Source of the DNA: Cyclobacteriaceae bacterium
GTDB taxonomy: Bacteria > Bacteroidota > Bacteroidia > Cytophagales > Cyclobacteriaceae
Assembly: GCA_020832305.1 (NCBI GenBank)
Contig: JAFIEV010000044.1
Location: 62,001-126,000, forward strand
DNA: 64,000 nt
Reading direction: 5' to 3'
The notes under the pieces are model-generated. The model made no database searches. It was given only the letters and a program-made list of their open reading frames with translations, and had not been told where the DNA came from. Each line of letters starts with the position of its first letter. The first letter of the stretch is position 1. The position numbers and the translations under genes were made by a program. Positions 37,338 to 45,326 of the stretch are shown here, in pieces.

Positions 37338-38804
37338 TTATGTATGTATAATTTTTTCAATCATTTCCTTGAGTACCAATCTGTCATCAAAGTGGTATTT
37401 AGTCCCTTTTATTTCCTGGTAAGTCTCATGACCTTTACCGGCAACCAGTAGGATATCTCCCTTTCGTGTCATAGATACCGCTGCCTTAATGGCTTCCCGC
37501 CGGTCCTGAATACTGAGTGTCTTTTTAAAATCAATCGCTTTTACGCCCTGCATCATCTGATCGATAATTTCAGCAGGATCTTCATTACGGGGATTATCTG
37601 AAGTAAAAATCACTTTATCACTGTAACGACAGGCAATATCTGCCATTAATGGCCGCTTTTCAGCATCGCGGTTTCCTCCGCAACCGATAACGGTAATCAA
37701 TTGCTCATTTCGGGTGCGCATTTTTTGTATGCTTTCCAAAATATTTTTCAGGGCATCAGGCGTATGTGCGTAATCTACAATAGCCGATATCCCCGATTCA
37801 GGAGAAACTTTCTCAAATCTTCCGGGTACAGGTCTAAGGGCCGACAAGGTTTTTAGTGATTCTTCTTCTGAAAATTCCAGCAACTGAGAAACAGCATAAA
37901 CACACAACAGATTACTTGCATTGAACTCACCGGAAAGAGTAAACCAAATTTGCTTTTGATTAATCTCCATCTCAAGACCGAGCATCGTATCTGAAAGAAT
38001 CCGTGCTGAAAACTCAACCATTGATTTGAGGGCATAGACATGCTTGCGGGCCTGTGTATTTTGCAGCATTACCGATGCCCTTCTGTCATCGGCATTCACC
38101 AGGGCAAAAGCCGTTGAAGGAAGATCGTCAAAAAGCTTTTTCTTTGCTTTTATGTATGCATCGAAAGTTTTATGGTAGTCGAGGTGATCGTGTGTAATAT
38201 TGGTAAATACCGCTCCGGCAAAATGCAAACCAGCTATCCTTTGCTGATCAATCGCATGTGAGCTTGCCTCCATAAAGCAGTATGTACAGCCTTCTTTCAC
38301 CATGTGGGCCAACAGAGAATTGATTTGCAGCGCATCACCGGTAGTGTGGGTTGATTCAATGGTTTCAGGCCCGATTTTATTGCAGATGGTTGAAAGAAGA
38401 CCCGCCTTAAAACCGAGCAAATTAACAAATTGATGTAATAAGGTTACAGTGGTGGTTTTTCCATTAGTACCGGTTACAGCCACAAGATTTAAACGTGAAG
38501 AAGGATTTCCGTAAAAATTTGAGGCCATAATGCCCAGTGCAGCCGCTGAATCGCTAACCTGCACACATACGATATCACCGGGAACATCCTCAGGAATGGT
38601 TTGGGCAACAATGGCTGCTGCACCTTTTTCAATCACATCGTATATAAATTGGTGCCCGTCTACCTGCGTGCCCCGCACAGCAACGAATACTTCACCCGTT
38701 TGTATTTTTCTCGAATCAAAGCATATTCCGGCTACTTCCAGGTTCATATCTCCTGAAGTAGACAACAGTGATACCTTATATAATATGTCTTTGACTGGTC
38801 TCAT
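37338..38804 (-). CDS. murE: UDP-MurNAc-tripeptide synthetase MurE
   Basis: A 488-residue ligase adding the third residue of the stem peptide. The P-loop GTNGKTTT is at 112-119. The specificity motif DNPR is at 403-406, which is the signature for meso-diaminopimelate rather than lysine, so the wall is of the DAP type. Its start overlaps the ftsI stop by one base (TGATG). murF, which would act next, is not in the cluster. Confidence 0.96.
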   Translation of the reverse strand: MRPVKDILYKVSLLSTSGDMNLEVAGICFDSRKIQTGEVFVAVRGTQVDGHQFIYDVIEKGAAAIVAQTIPEDVPGDIVCVQVSDSAAALGIMASNFYGNPSSRLNLVAVTGTNGKTTTVTLLHQFVNLLGFKAGLLSTICNKIGPETIESTHTTGDALQINSLLAHMVKEGCTYCFMEASSHAIDQQRIAGLHFAGAVFTNITHDHLDYHKTFDAYIKAKKKLFDDLPSTAFALVNADDRRASVMLQNTQARKHVYALKSMVEFSARILSDTMLGLEMEINQKQIWFTLSGEFNASNLLCVYAVSQLLEFSEEESLKTLSALRPVPGRFEKVSPESGISAIVDYAHTPDALKNILESIQKMRTRNEQLITVIGCGGNRDAEKRPLMADIACRYSDKVIFTSDNPRNEDPAEIIDQMMQGVKAIDFKKTLSIQDRREAIKAAVSMTRKGDILLVAGKGHETYQEIKGTKYHFDDRLVLKEMIEKIIHT

Positions 38805-40894
38805 CAGCTTAATGTTATATAAATGGTACTACCTTTTAACGCTTTTGATCCAGGCTTCTGCGATTGATCAACCACCCGGCCATTACCCCTATAATTTACC
38901 CTTAGGCCCTGATTTTCAAGAATAAATAATGCATCACGCAGTGACATACCTGCCACATTGGGTACGATTCCAGGTATTATATCATTATTTTCATAAGTCA
39001 CATACTGATTTTTTGCCTGCGTGATCACCCATGGATCTGTAGGCCGGTCTTCCACCGGAATTTTCAGGTTTTTACAAATCAGATCAAGGTCATCCCGATA
39101 TCCTGCACGAATAACCGGAAGTGCCTGATCTTCGGGCTTAGAAACCATCCACGGGGCGTGCATCCGCAAGTCAATGGAATAAATCTTATCGGCAATTTCC
39201 TTAAATACAGGGGCGGCGACATTAGAACCGTACTGCCTGAATCCCTTGGGATCATCTATAATGACGATACAGCTGTACTTAGGCTTGTCGGCAGGAAAAT
39301 ATCCGACAAAAGAAGTATAATAACTCCGGGAGTACCTGCCGTCTTTAATACGCTGAGCCGTGCCGGTTTTACCTGCGATTTTATAGTGGGCATTTTTAAT
39401 GTTTTGAGCAGTGCCTCTTTCTACCACACCTTCGAGCAATTGCTGTATTTGTTTTAGGGTAGAGCTGGAACAAATACGTCGTTTGATCACATCGGCATGA
39501 TAGTTTTCAATATTTCGGTCGGCCTTTTTTACACTTTTTACCAGAATAGGCCTTACAAGGGCGCCATTATTGGCAATGGCATTATAGAAGGTCAGTACCT
39601 GCAGGGGAGTAAGCTCCAGCTCATATCCTATTGACATCCATGGAAGGGTAATGCCGCTCCATGATTTATCCTTTGGGTCCTTAATTTTCGGGTTTCCCTC
39701 ACCGGTAATCTGAAAACCTAATGGCGATCCCAGGCCTATTTCCTTGAGGTAATCGATAAATCGCTGCGGATTGTGGCCGAAATAATCTTGTATTTTTCGG
39801 GAAATTGCAATGTTTGAAGATATTTCAAATGCCTCACGCATGGTGATTTTACCATATCCACCAGGTTTATGATCCCGCATTACCGAATTGTAGTATTTAT
39901 ACTGACCATTGCCGGTATCAATGCTGTCGCTCAAACGCATGGGAGTTTCTTCAAGTAGCGCCATCATTGAAAACAGCTTAAAGGTTGACCCCGGATCATT
40001 GAGCCCCTGTACGGCATAATTGAACACCTCCCTATAGCGACCTTTGCCTCCTGATTTACTGAGGTTGGAAATGGATTTGATCTCACCAGTTTTTACTTCC
40101 ATCACCACAACGCATCCATATTCCGCATCGTGCTCCACAAGAGCTTGTAAAAGTGCTGCTTCAGAGACATCCTGAATGTTTACATTAATTGTAGTTTGAA
40201 GGTCATAGCCATCTATTGGCTTAACTTCAGTACCATCGTAAACCGGCTTCCAGCGCCCGCCGGAAATTCTTTGAAAAAGCGCTGAACCATCCTTACCTGC
40301 CAGATGGTCATTAAATGAAAATTCAAGGCCTGCGCCCTGCTGGTTTTCATTAATAAATCCTATGGTTCGATAGCCCAGGTAGGAAAATGGCCTGACTCGC
40401 CGGTCAACTTTCTCAAAAATAATACCTCCCTTATTGCGACCTTCCCTGAAAATTGGCCATTGGGCCATGATTTTTTTATCGGGATACTTTATCAGGTTCT
40501 TGTTTAATATAATGTATTGTCTGCCTGAAACCCTGGCATCATTTATCTGTCTCTTGTATTGTGTGGCTGTTTGGTCTTTAAAAAAACGCGCCAACAAATT
40601 TGCCAGGGAATCCAGACCCTTACTGTATACTTCCGTATCTGCAACTGTTGGATCCATTGCCACCCGGTAAAAAGGCAGTGAAGTTGCCAGAATACTTCCA
40701 TTATCTGAATAAATATTACCGCGGGTCGCCGGAACAGTTCTGTAACGCAGACCTATTTCCTCAGCAATACGAGTCCATTTGCCTCCTTCTGCCACCTGCA
40801 GATAGAAGACCTTTCCCATTGCTGTTAATGCGATGATAGCGATTAGCAAAAACACTAATCTTACTCTTAATATGATCGACTTTCTAATATTCAC
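38804..40894 (-). CDS. ftsI: Septal transpeptidase FtsI (PBP3) with PASTA domain
   Basis: A class B penicillin-binding protein of about 696 residues that cross-links peptidoglycan at the septum with FtsW. One N-terminal membrane helix (about 8-34), a pedestal domain and a transpeptidase domain follow. With the GTG start at 40894 the catalytic motifs are STFK at 303-306, SSN at 359-361 and KTG at 509-511. A PASTA domain closes the protein (about 640-696, IVPNVAGMSLRDALFILENQGL). The frame is open five codons further to a TTG at 40909; GTG at 40894 gives the expected MNIRKS-type N-terminus. It overlaps the ftsL-like gene by 11 bases. Confidence 0.95.
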   Translation of the reverse strand: MNIRKSIILRVRLVFLLIAIIALTAMGKVFYLQVAEGGKWTRIAEEIGLRYRTVPATRGNIYSDNGSILATSLPFYRVAMDPTVADTEVYSKGLDSLANLLARFFKDQTATQYKRQINDARVSGRQYIILNKNLIKYPDKKIMAQWPIFREGRNKGGIIFEKVDRRVRPFSYLGYRTIGFINENQQGAGLEFSFNDHLAGKDGSALFQRISGGRWKPVYDGTEVKPIDGYDLQTTINVNIQDVSEAALLQALVEHDAEYGCVVVMEVKTGEIKSISNLSKSGGKGRYREVFNYAVQGLNDPGSTFKLFSMMALLEETPMRLSDSIDTGNGQYKYYNSVMRDHKPGGYGKITMREAFEISSNIAISRKIQDYFGHNPQRFIDYLKEIGLGSPLGFQITGEGNPKIKDPKDKSWSGITLPWMSIGYELELTPLQVLTFYNAIANNGALVRPILVKSVKKADRNIENYHADVIKRRICSSSTLKQIQQLLEGVVERGTAQNIKNAHYKIAGKTGTAQRIKDGRYSRSYYTSFVGYFPADKPKYSCIVIIDDPKGFRQYGSNVAAPVFKEIADKIYSIDLRMHAPWMVSKPEDQALPVIRAGYRDDLDLICKNLKIPVEDRPTDPWVITQAKNQYVTYENNDIIPGIVPNVAGMSLRDALFILENQGLRVNYRGNGRVVDQSQKPGSKALKGSTIYITLS

Positions 40895-41258
40895 CTTTTC
40901 GCACAACAATTTTGTGAGGTGGATTAAAACTTTCTCTGAGCCCCATTGGCTTTACTTTTTTGGCCACTTCTGATTGCTTAACTGCAAACATATGATCAGA
41001 CCTCAATGATGTATAATCAGCTCGAAGCTCTTCTACTTCCTGTTGAAGCTTTTCTATTTCGCGCAGATTTTTATCGGCCATGTGGTTATTGGCAATGTAC
41101 AATACCCCTAATAAGGCGATAAATAACACATGCGGTACAAATCGAACGGGAATACCGTCTTCAAACAATACATCCATTCTTAAAGCCCGCTCCAGCCAGG
41201 TGAAAAAACCTCCGCCGGCCGATGATTTGGTTCTAATTTTGTTTGTATTGATAGCCAT
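40884..41258 (-). CDS. ftsL: FtsL-like divisome protein
   Basis: A 124-residue bitopic protein: a basic cytoplasmic tail, one membrane helix (about 41-58, VPHVLFIALLGVLYIANN) and a periplasmic coiled coil with heptad leucines (LREIEKLQQEVEELRADYTSLRSD). Sequence similarity to E. coli FtsL is not expected, but topology, length and position between rsmH and ftsI identify it as the FtsL-like component, which recruits FtsB and FtsI. Confidence 0.88.
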   Translation of the reverse strand: MAINTNKIRTKSSAGGGFFTWLERALRMDVLFEDGIPVRFVPHVLFIALLGVLYIANNHMADKNLREIEKLQQEVEELRADYTSLRSDHMFAVKQSEVAKKVKPMGLRESFNPPHKIVVRKGEY

Positions 41259-41276
41259 GTTTATTTTATCTTAATT

Positions 41277-42191
41277 TTACAATTTTTCTGCGACCCTAAG
41301 TCTTGCACTACGAGCCCGGTTGTTTTTTTGAATTTCTTCCTCTGTCGGGAAAACCGGTTTCCTGAAAACAGATTTAAGTGGCTTGATTTCATTGCCATAT
41401 AAGTCCTTTTCAACATCTCCATTAAATTTGCCCCTGGCAAAAAAATTCTTAACCAGGCGGTCCTCCAGTGAATGATAAGAAATCACTGCAATACGTCCGC
41501 CGGGCTTGAGGATTTCCGCAGAGGACTCAAGCATCTCTTTGAGGGCTTCTAGCTCCTGGTTAACCTCTATGCGTAATGCCTGAAATACCTGCGCGTAATA
41601 TTTGAATTCACTGCCCCTAGGAGCCAGCTTTTCCAAAATACCCTTAAGCTCGTTTACTGTTTTAATGGGCGCTTTTATCCTTTCATCTACTATAGCCGCC
41701 GCGAGCGTTTTGGCATTTCGAATTTCACCATACATTCCAAAAATTCTGTGCAAATCAGCTTCTGAATATTTTTTGAGGATTTTTCGGGCAGTAAGTGCTG
41801 AACTTTTATCCATCCGCATGTCGAGCTTTGCATCATGCCTGGTTGAAAAACCCCTTTCCGGCTCATCAATTTGATGGGATGACACTCCCAAATCTGCCAG
41901 TATGCCATCCACCTCACTTACACCATACATTTTAAGATACTTTTTGAAATATCTGAAATTGGCCGATACAAACTGAAATGACTTACTTATGAGCCTTTCA
42001 GCATTGGTTTCAGCATCAGGATCCTGATCAAAAGCAAATAATTTCCCCGAACTCAGGTTCCCCAATATGGCAATAGAATGGCCTCCTCCTCCAAAGGTGA
42101 GATCGACATATACACCATCTTCTCTGATGGCCATAGCCTCAATGCTCTCAGCCAGAAGAACTGGCCTGTGATATAATCGAACCGAATTCAT
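41277..42191 (-). CDS. rsmH: 16S rRNA (cytosine-1402-N4)-methyltransferase
   Basis: A 304-residue SAM-dependent enzyme (MraW) that methylates C1402 in the decoding centre of the small ribosomal subunit. The family N-terminus HRPVLLAESIEAM, the SAM loop VDLTFGGGGHS, LADLGVSSHQID and the C-terminal ISYHSLEDRLVKNFF are all present. Its start overlaps the mraZ stop by four bases (ATGA). It is a standard second gene of the dcw cluster. Confidence 0.96.
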   Translation of the reverse strand: MNSVRLYHRPVLLAESIEAMAIREDGVYVDLTFGGGGHSIAILGNLSSGKLFAFDQDPDAETNAERLISKSFQFVSANFRYFKKYLKMYGVSEVDGILADLGVSSHQIDEPERGFSTRHDAKLDMRMDKSSALTARKILKKYSEADLHRIFGMYGEIRNAKTLAAAIVDERIKAPIKTVNELKGILEKLAPRGSEFKYYAQVFQALRIEVNQELEALKEMLESSAEILKPGGRIAVISYHSLEDRLVKNFFARGKFNGDVEKDLYGNEIKPLKSVFRKPVFPTEEEIQKNNRARSARLRVAEKL

Positions 42192-42631
42192 TCTTTCACG
42201 TGCTTTTGTGTCATCTCAGAAAACTGATCGCTGTCTTCAATGATAAATTTCTCATATTGATCAGGAGTCCATATTTCTATACGATTTCCTGCGCCCACCA
42301 CAATTACATCTTTGTCGAGACCCGCATGTTGTAACATCACTTTCGGGATCAAAAAACGACCTGTAGTATCCAGATCAATTTCCAATACCCTCCGGTATAA
42401 ATTACGCTGTACCGTTCTTGCGGTAGCGTCAAATTCATTCATCGAAGCAACCCTGGCATAAATGCGATGAAATTCTTCCAAAGGATACATCACCAGACAG
42501 GGCTCAATACCCTTTACCAATACCACCTGCGGGCTTGAAACGTCGGGCAGGCGCGATTTGAGTCGCGATGGCAAAACCAAACGACCCTTGGAATCGAGCT
42601 TACATTCATATTCGCCAAAAAACATTGACAT
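42188..42631 (-). CDS. mraZ: Transcriptional regulator MraZ
   Basis: A 147-residue protein with two AbrB-like DNA-binding domains (about 4-52 and 75-125), each with the family signature (GEYECKLDSKGRLVLPSRL; LEIDLDTTGRFLIPKVML). MraZ represses the dcw operon by binding tandem repeats upstream of its own gene, as shown in other bacteria. Four such repeats at a 10-bp period lie at 42676-42710, overlapping the -33 region of a TATATTTG promoter. It is the first gene of the cluster. Confidence 0.95.
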   Translation of the reverse strand: MSMFFGEYECKLDSKGRLVLPSRLKSRLPDVSSPQVVLVKGIEPCLVMYPLEEFHRIYARVASMNEFDATARTVQRNLYRRVLEIDLDTTGRFLIPKVMLQHAGLDKDVIVVGAGNRIEIWTPDQYEKFIIEDSDQFSEMTQKHVKE

Positions 42632-42658
42632 ACGGTGGTACCCTTAATTTCAGTTTTA

Positions 42659-42666
42659 CAAATATA
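42659..42666 (-). promoter_or_regulatory. -7 promoter element of the dcw operon
   Basis: Reads TATATTTG on the minus strand, an exact TAnnTTTG match 27 bp upstream of mraZ. The expected -33 position falls inside the MraZ repeat block. Confidence 0.55.
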
Positions 42667-42675
42667 GAAACATTG

Positions 42676-42710
42676 AACACTTTCTACCACTTTCTCCCAC
42701 AATCTTCCAC
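42676..42710 (-). promoter_or_regulatory. Four MraZ boxes at 10-bp period
   Basis: On the minus strand the pentamers GTGGA (42710-42706), GTGGG (42700-42696), GTGGT (42690-42686) and GTGTT (42680-42676) recur every 10 bp with AGA-type spacers. This is the layout known for MraZ operators: G-rich pentamers separated by 5 bases. They overlap the -33 region of the mraZ promoter, fitting autorepression. Confidence 0.75.
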
Positions 42711-42828
42711 AAAATAATCTATTTTGAATTAAAAACGAAAATAATTTTTTATTTTATTAGAAAATTTTATACTAAATGAAGAATTTGACGAGATTTAAGG
42801 CCTGAATCGATAGTTTAATGGGGTTTTA

Positions 42829-42850
42829 AAGTGGGAGAATATGGGAGAAC
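42829..42850 (+). promoter_or_regulatory. Two further TGGGAGAA repeats
   Basis: TGGGAGAA occurs at 42832-42839 and 42842-42849 on the plus strand, again 10 bp apart, in opposite orientation to the main MraZ block and about 120 bp upstream of it. They could be a second MraZ cluster; this is inference from spacing and sequence. Confidence 0.5.
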
Positions 42851-42994
42851 GCTCCACAAACACATTGGAATACATTCCGTTTATGACCTTATAAACATAC
42901 CTCGGCTGACCTTCGTTAAAGCAGTTATATCGTGAATATTACCAACAATCATTAATCAGTTTCACAAAAATTCTCATACAAAAGCAAAAATGAT

Positions 42995-44233
42995 ATGCGA
43001 TTACATTTATGTATTTTAATTGGATTTTTTATCTCCCTTTTCGCCTGCTCAGAAAGTGGAAAGCAGTCAAATCAATATAATATATCACCTAAAGAAGGCA
43101 TTTGGAGGGGCATTCTCACAATACAAAAAAAAGAAGTGCCTTTTAATTTTAGCCTGAGCTATCTGGAAAATGGTAAAATTTCAGTAACCGTCATGAATGC
43201 CGGTGAGCGTATTGTCTTTAACGAAGGGTCTATCGAAAATAACACACTTATTATACCCATGGGCGTTTATGACGGACAGATAGAAGTTTCAGTTAAAAAC
43301 CTGAGTATGGAAGGTAAACTGGTCAAGAATTTCGTTGAGGATTATGAAGTTCCATTCAAGGCCTACTATGGCGAAGAATTCAGATTCGATAAAGGCGATG
43401 AAAATGCAAGTGTAGATTTTAGTGGTAAATATGCAGTTAAATTTAAAAGACCAGATGGATCATTTTCTGAAGCTATTGGAGTTTTTCAACAAAATGATCA
43501 GCACATCACAGGTACATTTCTAACCAAAACGGGGGACTATCGCTATCTGGAGGGTTCTGTAAATGGCAATGTCTTTGAAATGAGTGCATTTAATGGCGAT
43601 TGGGTATTTCTTGTAGAAGGTAAAATGGATGAATATGGTGCAATTCAGGGAGAATTGTGGTCGGGCCTGTCAAGATATCAAATCTGGACCGGTGTAAAAG
43701 ATGAAAATGTTGAATTACCCGATGCCTCTGCCCTTACGTATTTAAAGGATGGTTATGATACCTTCGATTTCACATTTCCCGATTTACAGGGGAAACCCGT
43801 TAGTATTTCGGACGAAAAGTATCAGGGGAAAGTACTTATTGTTCAGATATTGGGTACCTGGTGCCCCAATTGTATAGATGAAACAGCTTTTCTTTCTGAT
43901 TGGTACCGCAATAACCGGCATAGAGGTGTTGAGATTATCGGTTTATCTTTTGAAAATAAACCCGATTTTGAGTATGGCAAAAAGCGGGTATCGAGACTGC
44001 TTGAAGTTATGGATGTTCCTTACGAAATTCTTCTGCCCGGCTCCAGATCAGACGCTGCCGATAAACTTCCGATGCTTAATCACGTAATGTCATTTCCCAC
44101 CACCATTTTCATCGACAGGGCCGGTAAGGTACGTCGTATTCACACAGGTTTCAGTGGGCCTGGCACTGGCATATATTATGAAAAATTTGTTGCAGAATTT
44201 GAAGAATTTATGAATGAGCTCACTGGTATTTAA
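42995..44233 (+). CDS. Lipoprotein thioredoxin (TlpA/ResA-type)
   Basis: A 412-residue exported protein. The N-terminus is a lipoprotein signal with the cysteine at position 18 (SLFAC), so it is anchored in a membrane facing the periplasm. The first 250 residues form a beta-rich DUF4369-like region typical of Bacteroidota members; the last 150 are a thioredoxin fold with the redox motif WCPNC (C290 and C293) and the cis-proline segment FPTT. It should reduce or exchange disulfides in exported proteins, perhaps in cytochrome maturation. It is a single gene converging on the PorP/SprF-like gene. Confidence 0.88.
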   Translation: MRLHLCILIGFFISLFACSESGKQSNQYNISPKEGIWRGILTIQKKEVPFNFSLSYLENGKISVTVMNAGERIVFNEGSIENNTLIIPMGVYDGQIEVSVKNLSMEGKLVKNFVEDYEVPFKAYYGEEFRFDKGDENASVDFSGKYAVKFKRPDGSFSEAIGVFQQNDQHITGTFLTKTGDYRYLEGSVNGNVFEMSAFNGDWVFLVEGKMDEYGAIQGELWSGLSRYQIWTGVKDENVELPDASALTYLKDGYDTFDFTFPDLQGKPVSISDEKYQGKVLIVQILGTWCPNCIDETAFLSDWYRNNRHRGVEIIGLSFENKPDFEYGKKRVSRLLEVMDVPYEILLPGSRSDAADKLPMLNHVMSFPTTIFIDRAGKVRRIHTGFSGPGTGIYYEKFVAEFEEFMNELTGI

Positions 44234-44243
44234 ATTCTCAGAT

Positions 44244-45290
44244 TTACCATAAATTCTGTGGGCATAACAACTTATGTTGATTTTTCAGGCGAAAGCCAAT
44301 AAGCAACTCATGGGTCCCCAGTGTAAAAATACTTAAATCGGTTTGGGTAAAGTCGTAGGAATATCCAATTTCGAGGGCCGGGCTCAAAACAAAGCGGCAA
44401 AGCAAAATGAGATCAGAAGTATTCCGGTAAGAAGCTCCGGTAAAAACCCTGTCATAAAAACCCATCATCAGGTTAAAATCTGTAACCGGTGAAGTAGGTG
44501 TGAGCCATTTCATTAAAAAAGATGGTCTGAAAGATATCTCGTGAGAAAGTCTGAAATCATAAGCTGCGGTTATCAATAAATGGCGGTTAGAACCTGAATT
44601 CAGATTATCGAGGTTGCCAAACTGAAAATCATTGGTGAGAAGGTCATCTACCGAAATGCCAAGATAAAATTTTGATGAATACAACCATAATCCCAGCGCT
44701 ACATTGGGCCTGATGTTGTTATAGTTTTCTCCATATATGGCAGGGTCTATGGCATCGGTAAGGGTAATTTTATCAGTATTAAGGCTGAAACGGGTTATAC
44801 CAGCCGTTGCACCGGCTGAGAAACTGATTTTATCATTTAAGGGTATGTGGTATGCATATCCTGCGTGTAATTGAAATCGTTCGAAGGCCCCAATACGGTC
44901 TGCAAAAGCATAACCTCCAATACCATGATGTGAAACATTTGCAGGGTTAAAAAGATCTTGATTTTTATAATCGTCTCCCCTGACCTGATTGGCGCGGTGC
45001 ATTTTAGTTGACTTGGGGAAAATACCCATATGAAATGATGTGTAGTAGGTTTGAGGCGCGCCATCAATCCCCGACCACTGATTACGATACCCCATTTTTA
45101 CATCAGCAAACTGCTCAATCCCTGCAATCGCTGGGTTGATCAGGTAGTTGTTAAACATATATTGGCTGTATTGAGGTTTCTTCTGAGCCTGAACACTTGA
45201 TATACTCAACAATAATAGCAATGCACACAAGCCCGATGACGGTCTCAAAAGTACTATTGTAAATTTGAATACTTTATAAAATTGTTCCAT
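44244..45290 (-). CDS. PorP/SprF-like type IX secretion barrel protein
   Basis: A 348-residue outer-membrane protein of the PorP/SprF family. After a signal peptide (about 1-36, ending SVQAQ) the mature start KPQYSQYMFNNYLINPAIAG is the family hallmark, and the rest alternates like barrel strands. Paralogs of SprF are each needed for secretion of a partner large adhesin with a type B sorting domain. The partner is almost certainly the 2181-residue protein directly upstream, 36 bp away in the same direction. I used the ATG at 45290; the frame begins three codons earlier with a TTG. Confidence 0.92.
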   Translation of the reverse strand: MEQFYKVFKFTIVLLRPSSGLCALLLLLSISSVQAQKKPQYSQYMFNNYLINPAIAGIEQFADVKMGYRNQWSGIDGAPQTYYTSFHMGIFPKSTKMHRANQVRGDDYKNQDLFNPANVSHHGIGGYAFADRIGAFERFQLHAGYAYHIPLNDKISFSAGATAGITRFSLNTDKITLTDAIDPAIYGENYNNIRPNVALGLWLYSSKFYLGISVDDLLTNDFQFGNLDNLNSGSNRHLLITAAYDFRLSHEISFRPSFLMKWLTPTSPVTDFNLMMGFYDRVFTGASYRNTSDLILLCRFVLSPALEIGYSYDFTQTDLSIFTLGTHELLIGFRLKNQHKLLCPQNLW

Positions 45291-45326
45291 GCACACCAAT
45301 TGAATCCTTACTCATCAAATTTTACA

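Larger units (their letters stand above)
42632..42994. other. Regulatory spacer upstream of mraZ
   Basis: A 363-bp gap between the divergent mraZ and thioredoxin-lipoprotein genes. It holds the mraZ -7 box, four MraZ-type repeats (42676-42710) and two more similar repeats in the opposite orientation (42829-42850). No gene is supported. Confidence 0.6.
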
